Positions 45,222-52,889 of a stretch of 64,000 nucleotides of DNA are shown piece after piece (position 1 is the first letter of the stretch; each line of letters begins with the position of its first letter). The stretch spans positions 2,418,001 to 2,482,000 of the forward strand of contig NZ_CP082787.1 in assembly GCF_021462285.1 (NCBI RefSeq), read 5' to 3'. Both the position numbers and the translations under genes were made by a program. The notes under the pieces are model-generated. The model worked only from the letters and a program-made list of their open reading frames with translations. It did not search any database and had not been told where the DNA came from. This DNA comes from Serratia entomophila. GTDB taxonomy: Bacteria > Pseudomonadota > Gammaproteobacteria > Enterobacterales > Enterobacteriaceae.

Positions 45222-46457
45222 ATGAGAAATATCGCCATTGTCGGCGCAGGGCAGTCGGGGTTGCAGCTGGCGTTGGGCCTGTTGGCCGCCGGCTATCGGG
45301 TTACGCTGATGACCAACCGCGACGCGGAAAGCCTGCGCCGCGGCCGCGTCATGTCCAGCCAGTGCATGTTCCATAGCGCGCTGGAAAGCGAACGCTGCAG
45401 CCAGCTCAACTTTTGGGAGGAGCAGGCGCCGCCGATTGAGGGCATCGGCCTGAGCATCGCCGATCCGCAAGGCGCCGGCGCGGCGGCCCTGAGCTGGCGC
45501 GCCGGGCTGGATAGCTACGCGCAATCCGTCGACCAGCGGTTGAAAATGCCGGGATGGATGGCGGCGTTCGAAGACGGCGGCGGGCGATTGGTGATTGCCG
45601 ACGCCGGCGTTGCCGAATTGGAGCGCCTGAGCGCGGAACATGACCTGGTGCTGCTCGCCGCCGGCAAGGGGGAGGTGGTTAAGCGCTTTGCCGTCGATCG
45701 CGCGCGCAGCCGGTTCGATCGTCCGCAGCGCGCCCTGGCGTTGACCTACGTACATGGCATGCGGCCGATGGACGCCGGCGGGCAGATCAATTTCAACCTG
45801 ATCCCCGGGGTGGGTGAATACTTCACTTTTCCGGCCCTGACGCTCAGCGGGCCCTGCGATATTATGGTATTCGAAGGGCTACCCGGCGGTGAAATGGATT
45901 GCTGGCAGGGCCTCGACACCCCTGAGCGGCATCTGCGGCAAAGCCTGGCCATTCTCAGGCGCTGGCTGCCCTGGGAAGCGGAGCGCTGCGGCGAGGTGGA
46001 ACTGACCGACGCCATGGGAACGCTGGCCGGGGGCTTTACCCCCTGCGTGCGTCAACCGGTACTGACGCTGCCTTCCGGCCACCGGGTGCTGGGGATGGCG
46101 GATGCGCTGGTGCTAAACGATCCTATTACCGGCCAGGGGAGCAACAGCGCCGCCAAATGCGCCGCAATCTATCTGCAGCGGATCCTGGCGCACCGCGATG
46201 CCGCCTTTGACAGCCGCTGGATGGAAGAGACTTTTGACGATTATTGGCATTACGCGCGCCACGTGGTGAGCTGGACCAACAGCTTGCTGCAGCCGCCGCA
46301 GCCGCACGTGATGGCGCTGCTGGGGAGTGCCGCGCAGGCCGAGCCGCTGGCCGGGAAGATCGTTAACGGGTTTGACGATCCGGGCAGATTTGCGCCCTGG
46401 TGGTATCAACCAGAAGCGGCGCATCGCCTGATACGGGAGCATGACCCTGCGGGATAA
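45222..46457 (+). CDS. StyA-like (styrene/indole) FAD monooxygenase, large component
   Basis: A 411-residue flavoprotein of the group E styrene monooxygenase (StyA/SmoA) family. The FAD motif is IVGAGQSGLQLALGL (G8, G10, G13), YDL-type LVLLAAGKGEVVKRF lies mid-protein and the second flavin motif is NDPITGQGSNSAAKCAAI near residue 305. These enzymes epoxidise styrene or indole using FADH2 from a separate reductase (StyB). No reductase gene is present here, so reduced flavin must come from another enzyme. It diverges from an orphan binding-protein gene. The substrate in this organism is unknown. Confidence 0.8.
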   Translation: MRNIAIVGAGQSGLQLALGLLAAGYRVTLMTNRDAESLRRGRVMSSQCMFHSALESERCSQLNFWEEQAPPIEGIGLSIADPQGAGAAALSWRAGLDSYAQSVDQRLKMPGWMAAFEDGGGRLVIADAGVAELERLSAEHDLVLLAAGKGEVVKRFAVDRARSRFDRPQRALALTYVHGMRPMDAGGQINFNLIPGVGEYFTFPALTLSGPCDIMVFEGLPGGEMDCWQGLDTPERHLRQSLAILRRWLPWEAERCGEVELTDAMGTLAGGFTPCVRQPVLTLPSGHRVLGMADALVLNDPITGQGSNSAAKCAAIYLQRILAHRDAAFDSRWMEETFDDYWHYARHVVSWTNSLLQPPQPHVMALLGSAAQAEPLAGKIVNGFDDPGRFAPWWYQPEAAHRLIREHDPAG

Positions 46458-46467
46458 AACCGGGGCA

Positions 46468-46491
46468 GGCGGCGTCAGCCGCCGATTTTTT
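46468..46491 (+). terminator. Terminator of the StyA-like gene, inside the facing gene's end
   Basis: GGCGGC (46468-46473) pairs with GCCGCC (46478-46483) around GTCA and is followed by six T. The stop codon of the converging GGDEF/EAL gene (46475-46477) lies in the loop, so the terminator overlaps coding sequence. Confidence 0.7.
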
Positions 46492-48574
46492 CGCTGAAAT
46501 AGGCCGTTTGCCGCAGCAGCGCCGGCACCTGATGCGCCTCGACCGCCTTGCTGAACAAATATCCCTGGCCAATGCGGTAGCCGGCCTCGTACAGCGTTTG
46601 GCGCTGCCGTTCGGTTTCTATGCCTTCGGCGATAAGGTCGATCGACAGTTTCTGCCCCAGAATGCCGATGCTCTCTACGATCGCCAATATCGACGGTTCG
46701 TCGTGCATGCGGTGAACAAAGCCACAGTCCAGCTTCAGGCAGTCCATGGGGTAGTCCATGATATGGCTGAAGGATGAATGGCCGGTGCCAAAATCATCCA
46801 GCGCGATCCGAATCCCCATTTCCTTCAGCATCCGCAAGGCGCGCAGAACATATTTGGACCCCTGCTTGTGAAATACGTGCTCGGTGACTTCCAGCTCAAT
46901 CAGGTGGTGCGGAATGCGGAACATCAACAGCCGGCGCAAAAAAGCCTCGGCGTAGTTGTCGCGCAGGAACTCGATGGGCGAAACGTTAAGCGAAACGGGC
47001 ACCACTTGCTCTCCGGACTCGATCCAGCGCGCCATGTCGGCAAAGACTTTCATCTGCATAGCGGCGCTGATCTTGGTCGCCAGTTCGTAGTCGTTGAAGG
47101 CTTCGAAAACCGTATTCGGCGTTTGAATGCCTCTCAGCGGGCAGTGCCAGCGCAGCAGGGCTTCAAAACCGATAATGCTGCCGTCGCACAGGCTAACCTT
47201 AGGTTGATAACTAGGCTGAATACGATTGTCACGTACTATTTGGCGCGCATAGTTAAGCTGCAAGGCGCGCTCTTTGGCTTTGTCCATCATCTTTTGGTCG
47301 AACAGGTAAACTCCGCCGCGGCCGCCATCTTTCAGCTCGTACAGTGCGGTGTCCGCGCATTTCATCAGTTCCGACGCGTCGCGGGCGTCTTTGGGGTAAA
47401 TGGCGCAGCCAATGCTCATGCCGCACTGCAGCGCCTTGCCGCCCTGGGTAATGGGGGACTCAAGCTGCAGCAACACCTTGTTGGCGATCCGCACAATCTC
47501 TTGTTCGTCTTCCACGTCACTGATAACCACCGCGAACTCATCGCCGCCCAGGCGCGCGACAAAAGAGCTTTCATTCAGGCAGCCGCCGAGCCTTTTGGCC
47601 AGCACGCGCAGCAGATGATCGCCGGCGGCATGGCCAAGGGTATCGTTGACCAGTTTGAAATGATCGAGATCCAGCAGCACCAGGCCGAGGGACTTATTGG
47701 CGTGCAGGGCGCGTTTCATCTCCTGCTTTAGCTTCTTTTTGAATAACCGCCGGTTGGGCAAACCGGTCAGATCGTCATATTCACTGGCGATCAGCAACCG
47801 CTGCTCCACCACACGCTGCGAGGTCACATCGCGTGAGACGCACAAAATGTTGGTTATCGCGCCATGTTCATCGGTTACCGGGGTGAGAATATTGTCCCAA
47901 TGCTGAGCTTTGCCGTGCGGGGTAATGCTCAAACCGGCAAAGCGGGCGTTTTTGCCGTTCAGCACGTTGCGCACCGCTTTTCGGCCGCGGCGGCGAACTT
48001 CTGGCGGCAGCAGCTCCAGCCAGGGCATGCCGAAGGTCTTTTGGTTTTCGTCGATGCCCAGCGCCAGGCTGCCGGAGCGATTCATGTGCAGCAGGGTGCC
48101 GTCATTGTTGATGACCTTGATGCAGTCGACGCTGGCATCCAGCATATTTTTCTGCGCGGTGAGTTCCAGCGCGTTCTGTTGGCGCTGCAGCGCCTGCTGA
48201 TGAATATCTGTGGCGCTCAGATGCCAGCGCAAGGCGGAGAAGCCCCCATCCTCTCGGACATTAAAAGACAGCATGAACCAGCGATAGTCACCGCTGCGTT
48301 CGCGCAGGCGGGCTTCGGCGACGAAGGGAGAAAGGGCGCTTATCGCCTGCAGCCACTGCGCCTGCAACCGGGGATAGTCTTCAGGATGCAGGGCGTTCAG
48401 CCAGGCATCGGGGGCGCGAGCGCCGGCCGCCGCGCCGGTATAGTCGCGCCATAACGTATTGAAATGCCCGCTCTGATGATTACCGAAGCAAATGAGGCCA
48501 GGCAGATCATCAAAAATTTCATTATACATATCAATTGGATAGTTTTTTATGATTTGCTCAGATACCAGCGTCAT
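46475..48574 (-). CDS. PAS-GGDEF-EAL cyclic-di-GMP enzyme
   Basis: A 699-residue soluble protein with no membrane segment. Two PAS domains (about 15-125 and 140-255) are followed by a GGDEF domain (about 265-425) and an EAL domain (about 440-690). The GGDEF motif is intact (LGGDEFAVV), but the inhibitory RxxD site five residues upstream is absent (NESS), so there should be no product feedback there. EAL catalytic motifs are present: FEALLRW, LNVSP, EVTEHV, DDFGTGHSS, LDCGFV and EGIET. It could both make and degrade c-di-GMP; many such fusions act mainly as phosphodiesterases. AAGGAATGTCAC precedes the ATG. Confidence 0.9.
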   Translation of the reverse strand: MTLVSEQIIKNYPIDMYNEIFDDLPGLICFGNHQSGHFNTLWRDYTGAAAGARAPDAWLNALHPEDYPRLQAQWLQAISALSPFVAEARLRERSGDYRWFMLSFNVREDGGFSALRWHLSATDIHQQALQRQQNALELTAQKNMLDASVDCIKVINNDGTLLHMNRSGSLALGIDENQKTFGMPWLELLPPEVRRRGRKAVRNVLNGKNARFAGLSITPHGKAQHWDNILTPVTDEHGAITNILCVSRDVTSQRVVEQRLLIASEYDDLTGLPNRRLFKKKLKQEMKRALHANKSLGLVLLDLDHFKLVNDTLGHAAGDHLLRVLAKRLGGCLNESSFVARLGGDEFAVVISDVEDEQEIVRIANKVLLQLESPITQGGKALQCGMSIGCAIYPKDARDASELMKCADTALYELKDGGRGGVYLFDQKMMDKAKERALQLNYARQIVRDNRIQPSYQPKVSLCDGSIIGFEALLRWHCPLRGIQTPNTVFEAFNDYELATKISAAMQMKVFADMARWIESGEQVVPVSLNVSPIEFLRDNYAEAFLRRLLMFRIPHHLIELEVTEHVFHKQGSKYVLRALRMLKEMGIRIALDDFGTGHSSFSHIMDYPMDCLKLDCGFVHRMHDEPSILAIVESIGILGQKLSIDLIAEGIETERQRQTLYEAGYRIGQGYLFSKAVEAHQVPALLRQTAYFSEKIGG

Positions 48575-48950
48575 GTGACATTCCTTCCGAAAATCGCATC
48601 GATTTTCACCCTAAAATAGCGCTCATCAATAGAGTTTTGCCAATGAGAACCAGAATTGCCAGCTGCACTGATAAAAATTAGCCAGAGAGAATGGAATATA
48701 ATACGCAGCAAAACATTAGGATTATTCTTGTAATCTCAACGAAAGAGTCAGGATAAGCGGTGATTTTGTCGCACATTGCCCGGGCGAAGGCGGGGGATGC
48801 CTTGCCTGGCATTCTCCAGATCGGCGGGTTCAGCTTAGCGTTCCGCTATCGATAATGCGGAAACAATTAAATCGGGATCATTCTAATTTTTTAATACGCT
48901 GATTCAGGTGATAATAAGCGGCATCAACCTAAAAGGATGCAGGTGAACCC
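48575..48950. other. Divergent region upstream of the GGDEF/EAL gene
   Basis: The 376 bp contain the perfect inverted repeat at 48589-48607, and beyond it only short unsupported frames. It should hold the promoters of the GGDEF/EAL gene and the small membrane protein gene. I could not identify convincing hexamers. Confidence 0.4.
48589..48607. promoter_or_regulatory. Perfect inverted repeat at the 5' end of the GGDEF/EAL gene
   Basis: GAAAATCG and CGATTTTC form 8-bp arms with a 3-bp centre, 15-33 bp upstream of the start codon. It could be an operator or an mRNA hairpin near the ribosome site. Confidence 0.5.
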
Positions 48951-49112
48951 ATGATTTTAACTCTAATCCCGCTAACTATTTTATTTTATATATCTGTGGC
49001 TTATGAATTTCACAGACTCAAGGCGCGGCGCATATATTCTTTCTATTTTAAGAAGAAAAAGAATAAAGAGCTGTTGAGAAACTTTTTAAAAATCATGCTA
49101 TTCAGAGGATGA
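48951..49112 (+). CDS. Small basic single-pass membrane protein
   Basis: A 53-residue frame with CAGGTGA about 5 bases before the ATG. It starts with one strong hydrophobic helix (MILTLIPLTILFYISVAYEF), followed by a highly basic tail (RLKARRIYSFYFKKKKNKELL) that should stay in the cytoplasm. I do not recognise the family. Codon use is more AT-rich than that of the neighbours. The ribosome site, the clean helix-plus-basic-tail layout and the otherwise empty surroundings support it as real, but it could be chance. Confidence 0.5.
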   Translation: MILTLIPLTILFYISVAYEFHRLKARRIYSFYFKKKKNKELLRNFLKIMLFRG

Positions 49113-49389
49113 GGGCTTTCCGTCAAGGCGCCGCCCACGCAGCGTTTCAGCACCCGCTAATAATAATCCTACGCTCGTGAAATACACTGAGAACGCCAGC
49201 CGTACCCCCCCTTAATACATTATCATTGCTCTTGATTCTTTCCCTGTGGTTTGAAGGAGGCCGGCTGCAATCAGGCAGGTTCGGCGCAATGTTTCCATCC
49301 TAAAAAACCATGCAGCCATCCGGCTTACGGCAGGTTAAGCGCGGCGTCGCCAGAGCCGAAAAACGGGTAAGGAAAATCTTATTTGCAGG

Positions 49390-49417
49390 TTGACACATAA
49401 GCATTTCTTAAGATAAC
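49390..49417 (+). promoter_or_regulatory. Sigma-70 promoter of the autotransporter gene
   Basis: TTGACA (49390-49395, perfect -35) is followed after 16 bp by GATAAC (49412-49417). The Fur box starts 3 bp downstream and would cover the transcription start. Confidence 0.6.
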
Positions 49418-49420
49418 CTT

Positions 49421-49439
49421 GAAAATGAGAATCATTAAC
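49421..49439. promoter_or_regulatory. Fur box
   Basis: GAAAATGAGAATCATTAAC matches 16 of 19 positions of the Fur consensus. Its place over the start point of the TTGACA promoter is that of a classical iron-dependent repressor site. Confidence 0.75.
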
Positions 49440-49672
49440 GACACTGAATGTTGGCGATATGAAATCAACACCTTACCCCTGCGTATTGACCCCATGGGCA
49501 CGTAACCGCAGCTTGACCCTCCTGGGATCTCCCTGAGCCAATAGGGCGACAGCCTGTCGCTCCCCGGCATTAAATCGGCGTATAACGCCCCCCCATTACT
49601 TCGTATTAACGCGAAGGGTCTTTTTATTCTCAAAAATCAATTATCTTCTGGGCATATAACATGGAGTGTAAA

Positions 49673-52600
49673 ATGTTAGTTAAAAAAAGACTGAGATTAG
49701 CGCATTACGTTTTCCTTGGATGTTACGGGCTTTCCGCCGGTAACAGCGTTGCCGCTTATCATGAGCAGGGGCTTATCGGTTCGCCACAGAGTTGGCGCTC
49801 CCCCGAGTTCAATCGGCAATGGGGGCTGAGCGCCATTTCGGCCGAATATGCTTACGCCAGAGGCTATACGGGAAAAGGCATTGCCATCGGCGTAATCGAT
49901 AATGCCATTCTCGGCCACCCCGAGTTCAATGGAAAACTCACCAGGTTGGATAACGGGGAGTACCATTTTTCATACGACAAGAAGAGTGGGCGCATGTCGT
50001 TCGGCGATCATGGCACGCATGTGGCGGGGATTGCCGCGGCGGGCAGGGACGGCGCGGGCATGCACGGCGTCGCCTTCGATGCGACGCTGATAAATGCCAA
50101 GCTGAATGAGTACGGCAATCGCAACGGCAGAGAGGAGCTTATTCAAACTAACGCCAGGGTGATAAATAACAGCTGGGGTATTCCGCCCGCCATCAACAAG
50201 GACGCCAAGGGCAATATTATTTGGTTGTCTAATGGTTCTCCCGATTATGTGGCCTATAAAGAAGCCGATGTTCTCAATGAGGTGCTGAGAAATAAAAACG
50301 ATGTCAGAAGACAAAGTGAAAGGCCGGTGCCGGAGGGCGGGCAAAACGCGATGGCGACCCTGCTCAGAGCGGCAAAGCAGGGCAAGCTTATTGTGTTTTC
50401 CGCCGGAAATTACAACAATTACAACATCCCGGAAGCCCAAAAATCCATTCCCTACGCCTTCCCTGAATTTTTGAATCACTATCTGATCGTCGCCAACCTC
50501 AGCAATAACGACATGCTGCACCAGTCCTCGACCCGCTGCGCACATGCGGCCAGCTATTGCGTTTCCGCGCCAGGCGCCGATATCTACAGCACCACCGGCA
50601 AGCTGGTATCCAACACCGGGGGCAAGGTCACCAGAGCTGCCTACGATAATGGCGAGCTGTCGCTGAATGCCGGCTATGGAAATAAAACCGGCACCTCGAT
50701 GGCGGCGCCTCACGTCTCCGGCGCCGCTGCGGTATTGATGCAGCGCTTTCCCTATATGAGCGCCGATCAAATAGCCAACGTGATAAAAACCACCGCCACC
50801 GATCTGGGCACTCCCGGCATAGATAAAACCTTCGGCTGGGGAAAACTGAACCTGAGGGACGCCATCAACGGGCCAAAAATGTTTATTACTCAGGATGATA
50901 TCCCACAGGCGTTGTACGTTCCCGGCTCCTACGCTGAAACGCAGTTTGTGGCGAATATTCCCGGCATCGGCAGCATGGTGGAAGCCGGCACCAGGGCAGC
51001 GCGGCTGTGCGACCAGCGCGAATGCGGGTTCGATGTATGGAGCAATGATATCGGCGGCCACGGCGGGCTGACCAAAATAGGGGACGGCACGCTGGCGCTG
51101 TCGGGCAACAATAGCTACCGGGGCGATACGCGGATCGCACAGGGGACGCTGGCGATTAACGGCTCGGTGGTTTCAAACGTCTACGTCGAGAACGGCGGCA
51201 CCTTGCAGGGCGGCGGCACGGTAAACAGCTTCAGGGCGCAACCGGGCGGCAGCGTGGCGCCGGGCAATGGCATCGGTACCCTGCGCGTGTTAAACGACGC
51301 CATCTTCGATAAAGGCTCGCAGTATCAGGTCGAGGTGGGGCAAAGCGGCCATAGCGACAAAATAGAGGTGGATGGGCGCGCCATCATCAATGGCGGCAAG
51401 GTTAACGTCCGCCTGGAAAACAGCCCAAACCTGCTGTCCCAAAATGAAGCGCAAAGTCTGCTCGGCAATAAATATACCCTGTTGACGGCCGCTGCCGGCG
51501 TGGTCGGTCGTTTCGACCATGCTTATCCCGACTATAAATTTATTGATATCGCTCTTAGCTATCAGGGGAATGACCTTGGGTTGGGGATATATCGCTCGGC
51601 GGAGAAATTTGAAAGCCTGGCGGAGACCGATAATGAAAAAGCGGTAGCCCGTGCGGTAGAAGAGCTGCGTGCCCCTGCGCCGGTGGCGCAAGCTGTCGAT
51701 ATTTCGGCGGTGGAGCCGGCGGCCACGGAAAGCGAGGATGAAAGCGGCTATGCGGCGATATCTACGGAGGAAAAGCTAAGTACCGTCAATAATTCGGTGT
51801 ATGAAAGCTTCCTGGGCTTTACCTCGGCCAGCGAGCTGCAACAGGCGGCGCGGCAGCTGTCCGGCCAGATCCACGCGGACATGGCGGCGGCGCAGCTTAA
51901 CGAAAGCCGCTATGTGCGTGATACGGTCAACGAACGTCTGCGTCAGGCGGAAGGGTTGTACACCTCTTCGGAGATCAAATCCGATGACAACGGCGGCGCC
52001 TGGGCGAAGCTGCTGGGCAGTTGGGGGCATGCCTCAGGCAATGACAACGCCATCGGCTACCAGACCTCCACCTATGGCGTGCTGCTGGGCGCCGATACGG
52101 ATCTGAATAACGACGTCAGGCTCGGGGTGATGACGGGCTATTCACGCATCTCTCTGGACGGTGGCTATCAATCGAACGCCCACAGCGATAACTATCATCT
52201 GGGGCTGTACGGCAGCAAAGCGTTCGGCGCGCTGGCCGTAAGGGCCGGTGGGGCCTATACCTGGCACCGCATCGATACCTCACGTTCGGTGAATTACAAT
52301 CTGCAGTCGGATACGCAGCGGGCCAGGTATCATGCGCGCACCGAACAGCTGTTCGTTGAAGGGGGCTACGGCGTCTCCGGCGAGGGGGTGAATCTCGAAC
52401 CTTTCGCCAACTTGGCCTATGCCAATTACCGCAACGGCGGCATGTCAGAACAGGGCGGCGCAGCGGCGCTGCGCGGCAACAGGCAAAGCCTGTCCGCCAC
52501 TACCTCGACGCTGGGGCTGCGCGCCGATAAACAATGGGGCGATGAAAGCCTGGCGGTTGCCCTGCGGGGCGAGTTGGGCTGGCAGCATCAATATGGCAAG

Positions 52601-52807
52601 CTGGAGCGCAACGCTCAGCTGATGTTCAAAAGCGCCGATGCCGCTTTTAACGTCAACAGCGTGCCGGTTTCTCGCGATGGCGCGGCGCTGAAGGCGGGAG
52701 TTGACGTTAGGGTCAACAACGCGGTGCTGACCCTGGGCTATGGCGGGCAATTGTCCAAAAATCATCAGGACAACGGCGTCAACGCAGGCTTGACCTGGCA
52801 TTTCTAA
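49673..52807 (+). CDS. Subtilisin-like serine protease autotransporter (Serratia SSP type)
   Basis: A 1044-residue type V secreted protease very similar to the Serratia marcescens extracellular serine protease (1045 residues). I use the ATG at 49673 (MLVKKRLRLAHYVF) with GGAG 5 bases upstream; an ATG at 49661 adds four residues. Signal peptide 1-28 is followed by the subtilase domain with triad D76 (GVIDNAI), H113 (GDHGTHVAGIAA) and S342 (GTSMAAPHVSG). An autotransporter-associated repeat (GDGTLALSGNNSYRGDTRIA) lies near 465-485, and the C-terminal beta-barrel (about 770-1044) ends in WHF as outer-membrane proteins do. The passenger is cut and released outside the cell. A Fur-box promoter upstream suggests induction by iron limitation. 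Confidence 0.93.
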   Translation: MLVKKRLRLAHYVFLGCYGLSAGNSVAAYHEQGLIGSPQSWRSPEFNRQWGLSAISAEYAYARGYTGKGIAIGVIDNAILGHPEFNGKLTRLDNGEYHFSYDKKSGRMSFGDHGTHVAGIAAAGRDGAGMHGVAFDATLINAKLNEYGNRNGREELIQTNARVINNSWGIPPAINKDAKGNIIWLSNGSPDYVAYKEADVLNEVLRNKNDVRRQSERPVPEGGQNAMATLLRAAKQGKLIVFSAGNYNNYNIPEAQKSIPYAFPEFLNHYLIVANLSNNDMLHQSSTRCAHAASYCVSAPGADIYSTTGKLVSNTGGKVTRAAYDNGELSLNAGYGNKTGTSMAAPHVSGAAAVLMQRFPYMSADQIANVIKTTATDLGTPGIDKTFGWGKLNLRDAINGPKMFITQDDIPQALYVPGSYAETQFVANIPGIGSMVEAGTRAARLCDQRECGFDVWSNDIGGHGGLTKIGDGTLALSGNNSYRGDTRIAQGTLAINGSVVSNVYVENGGTLQGGGTVNSFRAQPGGSVAPGNGIGTLRVLNDAIFDKGSQYQVEVGQSGHSDKIEVDGRAIINGGKVNVRLENSPNLLSQNEAQSLLGNKYTLLTAAAGVVGRFDHAYPDYKFIDIALSYQGNDLGLGIYRSAEKFESLAETDNEKAVARAVEELRAPAPVAQAVDISAVEPAATESEDESGYAAISTEEKLSTVNNSVYESFLGFTSASELQQAARQLSGQIHADMAAAQLNESRYVRDTVNERLRQAEGLYTSSEIKSDDNGGAWAKLLGSWGHASGNDNAIGYQTSTYGVLLGADTDLNNDVRLGVMTGYSRISLDGGYQSNAHSDNYHLGLYGSKAFGALAVRAGGAYTWHRIDTSRSVNYNLQSDTQRARYHARTEQLFVEGGYGVSGEGVNLEPFANLAYANYRNGGMSEQGGAAALRGNRQSLSATTSTLGLRADKQWGDESLAVALRGELGWQHQYGKLERNAQLMFKSADAAFNVNSVPVSRDGAALKAGVDVRVNNAVLTLGYGGQLSKNHQDNGVNAGLTWHF

Positions 52808-52833
52808 AGGCGGCCGCCGACGTAGTCACGCAT

Positions 52834-52863
52834 AAAAAAAGCCCCCGTCACGATGACGGGGGC
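52834..52863 (-). terminator. Terminator of gcd (and of the autotransporter gene)
   Basis: GCCCCCGTCA (52841-52850) pairs perfectly with TGACGGGGGC (52854-52863). The seven A before it form a T-run on the minus strand, so it is a strong terminator for gcd and may also stop the converging protease transcript. Confidence 0.85.
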
Positions 52864-52889
52864 TTGTCGTTTATGCATTTCGCCCGGGC

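Larger units (their letters stand above)
49113..49672. other. Leader region of the protease autotransporter
   Basis: This 560-bp region holds the Fur-box promoter (49390-49439) and a long untranslated leader of about 240 bases. Within the leader there is a short frame, 49459-49539 (26 codons, Met-Lys-Ser-Thr-Pro start), without a clear ribosome site, and a small hairpin GCGACA/TGTCGC near 49546-49560. The part before 49390 shows nothing I can name. Confidence 0.5.

Noticed and set aside
49379-49633. 84-codon minus-strand frame upstream of the autotransporter
   Set aside because: It covers the Fur box and promoter, has no ribosome site and no recognisable protein features.
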